Source: Liolophura sinensis (Eukaryota; Mollusca; Polyplacophora; Chitonida; Chitonidae). From it: a DNA stretch of 64,000 nucleotides. Under the pieces are notes generated by a model. It did not search any database. It was not told the DNA's origin and worked only from the letters and a program-made list of their open reading frames with translations. The DNA lies in the NCBI RefSeq assembly GCF_032854445.1, contig NC_088302.1:11961338-12025337 (forward strand), given 5' to 3'. The position numbers and the translations under genes are program-made. Shown here in pieces: positions 49,682 through 58,600 of the stretch; position 1 is the stretch's first letter; every line of letters begins with the position of its first letter.

Positions 49682-52600
49682 GGGGAATTACTTTCTAAAT
49701 ACATGTACATTTGAATTTGACAAAATGCACTAAAGCTGAGACCACAGAAAACAAAAAAACCAGTCCCTATCCATAAACTGACCGAGTCATTTCAACCTGT
49801 AATACCAAAATAAAATAAGCTGGACTTAGCCATATATTGGCACTACCTACATCTGTTCAATGGAACAATGTCATTTTTCTCTACAGAAACAGACATATAA
49901 ATTGCCAATTTTGTGTTAATCCAACTTACTTTTCTTGCTGAGCCATCCCCTCATGATGATCTTGTCATTCCTATTAGTGACTAGACTAGGACCAGACATG
50001 TGTCGAATTGTTTCATAGATGGATTTACTACGTTTGTAATCCTGGGCAACACTCTTCTCTGATTCACTGTCAAATATCTCCTGTGACATAACGAAGAAAA
50101 AAAATACGGTTACATTACTGTGCTTTCTTAATCAACGCCACATATCAGAACTCTTTAATATTTTTTTTTCCTACAAAGTAACAGCTTTTAAACATGTCAT
50201 AATGACATATTACAGCCGCTGTACTTTTTACAGAATGTCATAATTTTTATATCAAAAACCATACTATGTCCTGATTTCAACATGTCGCCGACATGATATG
50301 GCTAAAATAGTGCCGATGATGAATAAAGCCATAATCAATCATTCACTTATTCTAAAATGGTGATACAAACAGTGAGTAAGATTTGACTCTGAATGTTCGC
50401 GAAAATTATAACCAGCAGAATGCCCTACCCTAATTACAGGCGTTGCTAGAGTGTAGCCCTCCATGATTTGCTCCTTAGTGTAGCGCTGAATGATAGCATC
50501 CAGGGTGTCAAAGTAGCGACCCCCCATGTAGTACTGCCGACCCTGTTTCTCTATTCGGAACCGCTGTACTGTCTTGTTACAGAGGAAGAACAAGGAATAG
50601 TCGCCTGGAGAGTGGTCACTGGGCCGCACAAGGAAACTTCCCTGACCCGCTGAAAACAGACGCAGATTTTATACCCATAATACATCACCCAACCAGAAAG
50701 CTCTCCTCAACTGCAGAAATTGGAGCAGAAGGTAGTTTGTAATTCAGCAGCAATGATGGGAAGAAAACCATTCCGACAACTAGTAAAAACAGAAACTGGA
50801 CTACAACAACAACAAACCTTGAACTCCCAGACTGATGGCATAGCAGAATAGAGGAATGTCTGTTCAACTTTTATATTCTTTCATCATGACACCAATAAGG
50901 AAAAAAATTCTGCCTTAGACGTCTTACCTTGCCCAAGCCTTTGCACTGCATCCTCTTTTGTTATGTTTGGATGAAAATACGACAAACTTTCCACAGGGTC
51001 AATGTTTCCATTCTGAGGGAAGAAGAAACATAACTTCCACTCACAAAACAAACTTCATTATTCCTTCCAGCATTCATGCAGATGTGTGTCATTTGGATGT
51101 TGATTTTTTACATTTTCAACTGTCTCCCCTTTTACTAGAACGAATAACAATCACATCCATCACAAAATGCAACATTCGTTTCATACTGAAATTTAGATTC
51201 GTGTGTGATTAATTCAGGCCTTTTCATTAAATGGGCAGAATTTATTTACTGATTTTTGGACTGATGTTTTACACTGTACTTGAGAATCTTTCATGTACAC
51301 AACATGGGCAGCAATATGGTGGGAGGAAATTGGACAGAGCCCAGGGAAACTTGACATCCGTAGGTTGCTGGTGGAGCTTTCCAGATATGACCTAAGAGGA
51401 AGCCAGCAAGAGCTCTTGAACTCAACAAGAGCAGTTTGGCAGAAAACTATATTTACGTACTAATGCACATGAACACACAGTTGATCTGCCATCATTTCTC
51501 AAAAAGGCAAAAAAAAAAAAAAAAAAAAAAAAACACTGATGAAATACGTAAATGTACTCACTAAATCTTCGACTAGTTCTTCAAAGACGAGGCCGTCCTC
51601 GCGTGTCCTTTGGGATGTGACCCACAACCAGCCATCCCCCCAGTTCGTTGTGAACTGTGAACACATCCCCCTTATCAAAGCTGAGAGAAAGACAGAGAAA
51701 TGAAATCATAGTGTGATGCTGGATGTTAATTGTAAGCCTGACCATCTGGCCATAGTTTTTACTAAATAATCACATGATAATCAAGCTTCTCAGTGCAACG
51801 AGTGAACAAAATTTGGAGGTCATCTCCAATGAAAGTTTTGGAAGTATGTACAAATGTGTACAGCCCACAGAAATTTGAAAAAAAACTAGGGGCCACACGT
51901 GTAACAATGTTATACCAAACTGTGTGCTGTACTGAAGAGTGTTATAACAAGGGAGAGGTGTATTTTATATCAACTGATAAACGTTTGTAGGTCTGACAGA
52001 CATTCCCATATTAAATCACAATCAACTGATGCAAATAAGCCAGCGTTGTAAGTGTACAATGAAACTACGAACTAATGACACTTTTAAATGCAATCAAAAA
52101 AATTCCATGTACTAGCATTTAACGTAATTTGAATATCCTGTACAGAAGTATAAATATATATTACTTTTGCATTATAATATAACCCACCAAGTCTTCATTT
52201 ACAAGATACACCCAAAATCAAGGTAAAAACCAATATTTGAAATAAATTATTCTGTTAAAAAGTTCAACAAAATAACGAAAAATAGTTCACATGCTATTGC
52301 AGGTGATGCGTATATAGACATTCCACTACATATGTATCTGTCCCTGTCTGATGAGGCCAGTAAACATGGTAACTTACTTAGTTGTCAAAGAGGGCAGTAC
52401 TAAACTGGTAACTTACTTGAGTTCATCTGTCTCTGGCATCCCGCGATAAGGCAGAATTGCTTTGACTTTCCCGTCTGTCATCAACAGGCTAAAAACAGCA
52501 TGATGTCACCAAAAATAATCATATTTCACCATAAAGCAATATTTAAAGACATTTACACAAAGAGAATTCAAGCCATGAAACTTTCAATAAACTGGTCAAA

Positions 52601-55600
52601 CTAAAACAACTCTTAAATTTTTTTTTTTTAGAATTAGACACTTCTATCATTCCTCAAATTGACCAATAGGTTGGTTACACACCCTGTTTGATTTACCTAT
52701 GTTCTCAGTTATCTCACCACCTCAAGTCCAAATACATTTTGTTCTTTTCATGTGGTACACAAATAACCAAGTTTTAGGCTGAAGGAAAGATGACATCACA
52801 TATCCGCTAGGCTGAAGCATGCAATCTTTGCACAAATTCAGCGATGATGTCATCTTTGAACTATAACACAGCTGGACTAAAACTGGCTACATTGGCCAGA
52901 GCTGGCATGGTAACAGATGACGGATTGTGAGTCACCTAACTCAGCCACCTAACTACAGTACATACTTACTCGCACATTTTGTTCTATCTTTAAGATGCTG
53001 TTAGTGATTAAAAAACTGATGACACCAATTTGTGAAGCTTAATTTATCCATCTTTTCACCTTTATAGTGCCAGGAAGCATGCTTTGGGAATCTTAAAAAT
53101 CAAATCATTTTCACACATAAAATGTATGCTTCAGTGTCAAAAAAACAGACAACTTTCTGTCAGCTGTGACCTGAATTTTCTGATTGTTCTTTTTTATTTT
53201 TTGTATATTTCATCAGAAAAGTCCTGTTTTTATTCATAAAAATGTAGATTTTTATCAAAACTACTCCGTTGAAGACCGTTTTATTCCTAAAGAACAACTT
53301 AATGCTTACCTCTGGTGGCGGCACTGGATACTGAAGTCGTTCATCTTTGAGTAAATATGACACCCCTGTGTAGTAGCCGATCAAATCAGAGAGCGAGTCA
53401 AACTGACGACCACCAATGTAGTAATCTCCACACATGGCTGTTATCCTGGAAACGTAAGTACAGGCGAAGTGGTTAACAATGGTACACAATCCAGTCTCTG
53501 TTCAAACTTGTCTGTAGTCTTCTAAATGTTAATGTGGAAGAGAATCATTTAAAGAATATCCATGAAGGTCCTAGTGAAATATGTCACACATCTTGTCACC
53601 CGAATAAACCTATCATCAGCTCTGTTTCATGTCTATAACACCATGTTACCAAAACAAGGTAAATGCAACCTATGTCTTAAGGCTGGGACACATAAGGCAA
53701 TTTTTTTTGCTCGTATAGGTGTATTTGTTAAATGTCTACAAATTTGCCCGGTATGTCCATGCCAGCCATGGCATGTTTTGTGGGCGACCTTATCAAACAT
53801 GTCAGACACCAGCAAAATACGCTGGCGATATCATTCTGTCACCGTTGTGTGTTCACTCCACCAAATTTTGCGATCAAGACAACAAAGCTGACCAATCAAA
53901 CAGCAATGAATTATTATACCCATGATTTTTTGTTTGTTTCGATTTATTTATTATGTCACATGATATACCTTCCTGACCACGACTGATGGAAAAATCCGCC
54001 CAGTGTGTCTGCAACTATGATGATTTCACCACCGGAAAAGTTTGACGCTACAAGCAAATATATCTGTTTAATGTGCCCCTCGCTTTATGTCATTTACGTC
54101 ATACTAGCAAGACCTAATCAAAAGCTCTGTCTCACATCAACCACTCTCTCATATCACTACCAAATTCAACAAAGACAAACTTATCGATAAATCCATCTGA
54201 TGCTATGAGCGTTATTTCGTCAAAATAATTAAACTAATCAAGAGCTATAAACCGTTAAGATGTCATAATGCTGTGATGCTGGAAGAAAATATGTCCTATA
54301 AAGAAACGTTTACAAAGTGACTCAACTGAACAAACCCAAATTTGCAACAGTTGAGACATCTAGCCAGAATTCCTTACCATCTTGTACTCAAGCCCCTTGT
54401 TAAGTGAATGGTCCTGAATCCATGTTAAAAGAGCAATTTATGGCACTGCTGGCTGCAGCTAAAACTTTAGTGCTTGTGGCACATTACGTTTTTACTACAT
54501 GATGCTTATCTTGTTTAATACACATTGATGTATTTTTTGATTGGACTGTAAAGTATTTGTTTCCTATATATTGTTTTTTCTGTGAAGGCCTTGAGGGAAG
54601 AACAGTTTCATTGCAAATTGATCAAGCTAACTTTGATAAATAAAGATATTTATAATATTATTATAAAATAAATAGGGACAGTAAATTCTTATCTCATCTA
54701 TTCCTACTTATTTCCAAAAATAGATGTATAACTGAAATTCTCAGAAAATGAAAAGAGATAATGGAAAAATAGCACATCTGTTTCATCTTTCAGATCAAAT
54801 GAACCGATTCACCACACAGATGTATCATCAATATAGGTATGTACATTCTGATTCAAATGCATATTGATTTTCACTTGGGTTCAGACAGTGCATTTTTTGC
54901 GAGATATTCTGTGAATACAAGACATGATGAAACTTCAGTGAAACAGGTACCAAAATTCTGCAATTCCTGCTCTGTTTACTGTAGGAAAAGTAATGTTTCA
55001 TTGGTGTTTCATGCCATACTAACAAAGGAAATACAATCTTTATGAGGGCAGGTAAGGTTGTGGTTGAAGGAAACTATGCAAGGGCCCGGTGATACCACAA
55101 CAATGTACCATGTATTAAACGAACCAGCAGCCTTAGATACAGCACTCCAAGTAGCGACAGTTTGATCCAAACAGTCATACACGCAAACGGCTTGTAAGGC
55201 CATTCTCAGACAAATCACACTTGATTTCTTGCTTCCCGTCACTGCCCACATCAAGACACTTTATTTCATTTTTTGTCAGAAATTGTCACAAAAGGTGAGA
55301 TCATCACATTTATTTATTTATTTGGTTGGTGTTTTGCACTGTACTCAAGAAATACTACGGCAACCAGCATTATGGTGGGACGAAACCGGACAGAACCTGG
55401 GGAACCCACAACCATCCACAGGTTGCTGACCTTCCCATGTTTGGCTGGAGAGGAAGCCAGCTTGAACTGGACTTGAACTGACAGCGACCAAATTGGTGGG
55501 AGGCACCTGGGTCATTGCGCCTCGCTTGTAAACCCCTTGGCCACTGAAACCCCCCAGATTATCATAACATCTACCCAAATAATGATAATGATAATGATAA

Positions 55601-58600
55601 TGAAAATTGTTCCGCAGCCTGAAATAATTTCCCAAAATAGGGTTTAATAGGAAACTAGGAATTAGATGCCACTGTACTTAGATCTCCTTATAATAGCCAT
55701 AAACCACTGACATGACAGAGCCAGGGAGTGTCCCTTCCACGATTAGTGAGTCACATTTGGGTAATGGACAGGTAAAAGCCAACGCAAGCCTAATACAATG
55801 TATATTCAAACCATATTTTGGTCAATCATGTTGAAATAAGATTTGAACAACAGATTTTTTTTTTTTTTTTTTTTTTGATGTTTGGCGAATTGACAGTATG
55901 TGGACACAGACCCCCATTACAACTTCTGTTTTTCAGGAGGGACGAATGTAATACGGAGTATTTTAGGGTGTAAAGTCTTTTTTTGTTGCCAGCCTTTTTT
56001 GGTGTACAGGTGCATGCTTGGTATCAAAATGATGGAAAATGTCCAAGCTTTGGGCAGGTATGAGTCTTAATGATGAAAGTTTGAAATTCTGGGCGAGGGG
56101 ACACAGGGAGACAGGTGGTGATGAGGCTGCGAGTGACGTCCCCTTGGCGTTGCTAGGCACCCCTCCCAGCTGCCGGCATAGAAAGGTCCAGATTTTGAAG
56201 GTCAACCTATGTCAAGATTTTAATGGCTTCTTTCTCATGTATACCCCAAAGCTTATTGGCCGCAGAATGTTTGGGCCTGAGTTACAACGCTAAACGTTTA
56301 CATTGTTGCTTATGGAAAGTTAATGGGGGCTTGTCAACCAGGCCCTGGCCAGTTATGTCAGTCTAAAGTAACCTACCCAATTCAGAAGGCCATACATGTA
56401 AATATATTCATGCACCGAAAACACCAGAACAAATGGGTGAGTAAGTACACATACATTTATACATACTGGTATACATGTACAAATATACATGATACCAAGT
56501 ACTGCCTATCAATTTGTATGCTGCGCTCTGCAAATATAACAAGCTTAGACTGTTAATACCCGTCCAGGATCATACAGCTTTTGTATCCTGAATGGCTGAA
56601 AGTTTTCACCTTTGTAACACTTTCTCTTCCACATTGCTGAATTATTTTGACACTTCTAGCGTAACAGTGAAATCTGCCCAAGGGCTCAAAATAGATCTGA
56701 CTAATACTATTGATCTGAGGTGTTGTTGGATCCCACAATAAAACTAAGCTATTTGGGTTAATGGGTCAGATGGTACTGATTTCCCAACCGACCGTACGAA
56801 CCTCACACAGTACGTATAATTACATGTTACTGTTTAATTATACATACCAGCTTCACAAATACCACACGTTTATTGTGCTGATTGTATAGATCCTTCTTAT
56901 GTGACTATCTTCACATATACTGCACACTTCTATAGACAAATACATGCACAGTACATGTATAGTCACATTTCCTGTGCGTAGTGTTTATCATCACACTTTT
57001 ACACATTTCCTGTGCGTAGTGTTTATCATCACACTTTTACACATTTCCTGTGTGTAGTGTTTATCATCACACTTTTACACATTTCCTGCATCTCTATATA
57101 TTTTACTACATTTTCACATTTCCTACTTCTTGCTATTTTGCCTCATTTGTGACTTGTTCTTGCTCTTAAAAACACTTCCTTCATGCTGAATGGGCTAAAC
57201 ATTTCATTACATGTCAAAATCATCTCATTTCTTACATAGTGCTATACAAATAAAATTTTTTAAGAATTATTTTATTCATTTCATTGGTGTTGTACTCCAT
57301 ACTCAAGAATATTTCACTTAAATGATGGCAACCCGCATTACATTTCTTGCATGTTACTATAAACTGTACGTGCATTTTCATAATTCTTTTTATCTATTTA
57401 TTTATTTATTTCATTGCTGCTTAATGCCATTCTTAATAATTTTTCACTTATACCATGGCAGTCAATTTTATGGGTGGAGGAAACTGGACTGCATGAAGAA
57501 CCATCCACATTTGGCAGGTAACTGACAAACTTTTCCCCACATGTGACGTACAGATATGACCACCATATTGGTAGAAGACAGGTGGTCTTCAGCGAAGCTG
57601 TGAGAGTGGGGCAAATCCCAGTCTAAAGCCAGGTTCACATGTTTTTTTGTATTTACAGTATCTGAGTACATCTAGTTGTTCTTGCTACATAAGTACACTT
57701 GTGGCCGTGATGAGCAACATACAGGATTATGTGGTAAGTTTCATTCCTTAACATCCAATTAATTAATTCTTTGTTGAAGGAATTAAAAGATATGGCCGCA
57801 ACACTAAGTGTTTTTCTGCAAATCTTTTTTTGAGGGTGGGGAGAGGAGATACAGATTTAAGACATCTTAGTTTAAAAACGAAATGTGTAAGAGTTCAGAT
57901 GTACTTTTAAAAATGAAGAGATTCAACATTTACATGAGCAGAGAGAAGAAAAGTGAACTACAGGCGCACATTCCCAAGACATGTCTACTTATAACTGAAA
58001 AGGGTTTCTCTTTTTTCTTTCTTCAAGTAAAAAGTGCACTAAAGAACTGCTATCGCTGACTACCAGTTTTGGAACAATGTTTCTAGTTGTGACTTACACA
58101 GTTCACCTTGGATGAGCTAAATTAACTTTTGATTCTGCCAACAATACCACCTTTCATATACTATTGTGGCTACTGGGTCAAACATCCTGTTTGTCTGCTT
58201 TGATTAAGTACAGCTTTCAACCTCAACTCTCTCTCTTTCATACAGGTCTAAATGACAATCATAAAAGAACAAAACATCATTTTAAATTAAATTCAACATA
58301 TACATGTACCCAAAATTCGAGGTAGACCAGAAGTATTTTCCATTCAAATCAACTCAAAGCTAACAGTTACTTTTACATTGTCTTGCAACTATTATTAAAA
58401 GCAAATGAAGTAAGCATAAGTACATGCTAAAACACCACTGAAAACTGTATACATGTTATTTAAAAAAAAATACCTTTTTTCACACAGAATTAAATACAGT
58501 CCACTGTTTTTATCGAGAGGCGGACTTTACAGATCACATTCATAATGCATGTCACTGATGACGCCACACACACTTTGATGTCAAACATTTAACTTTATTT

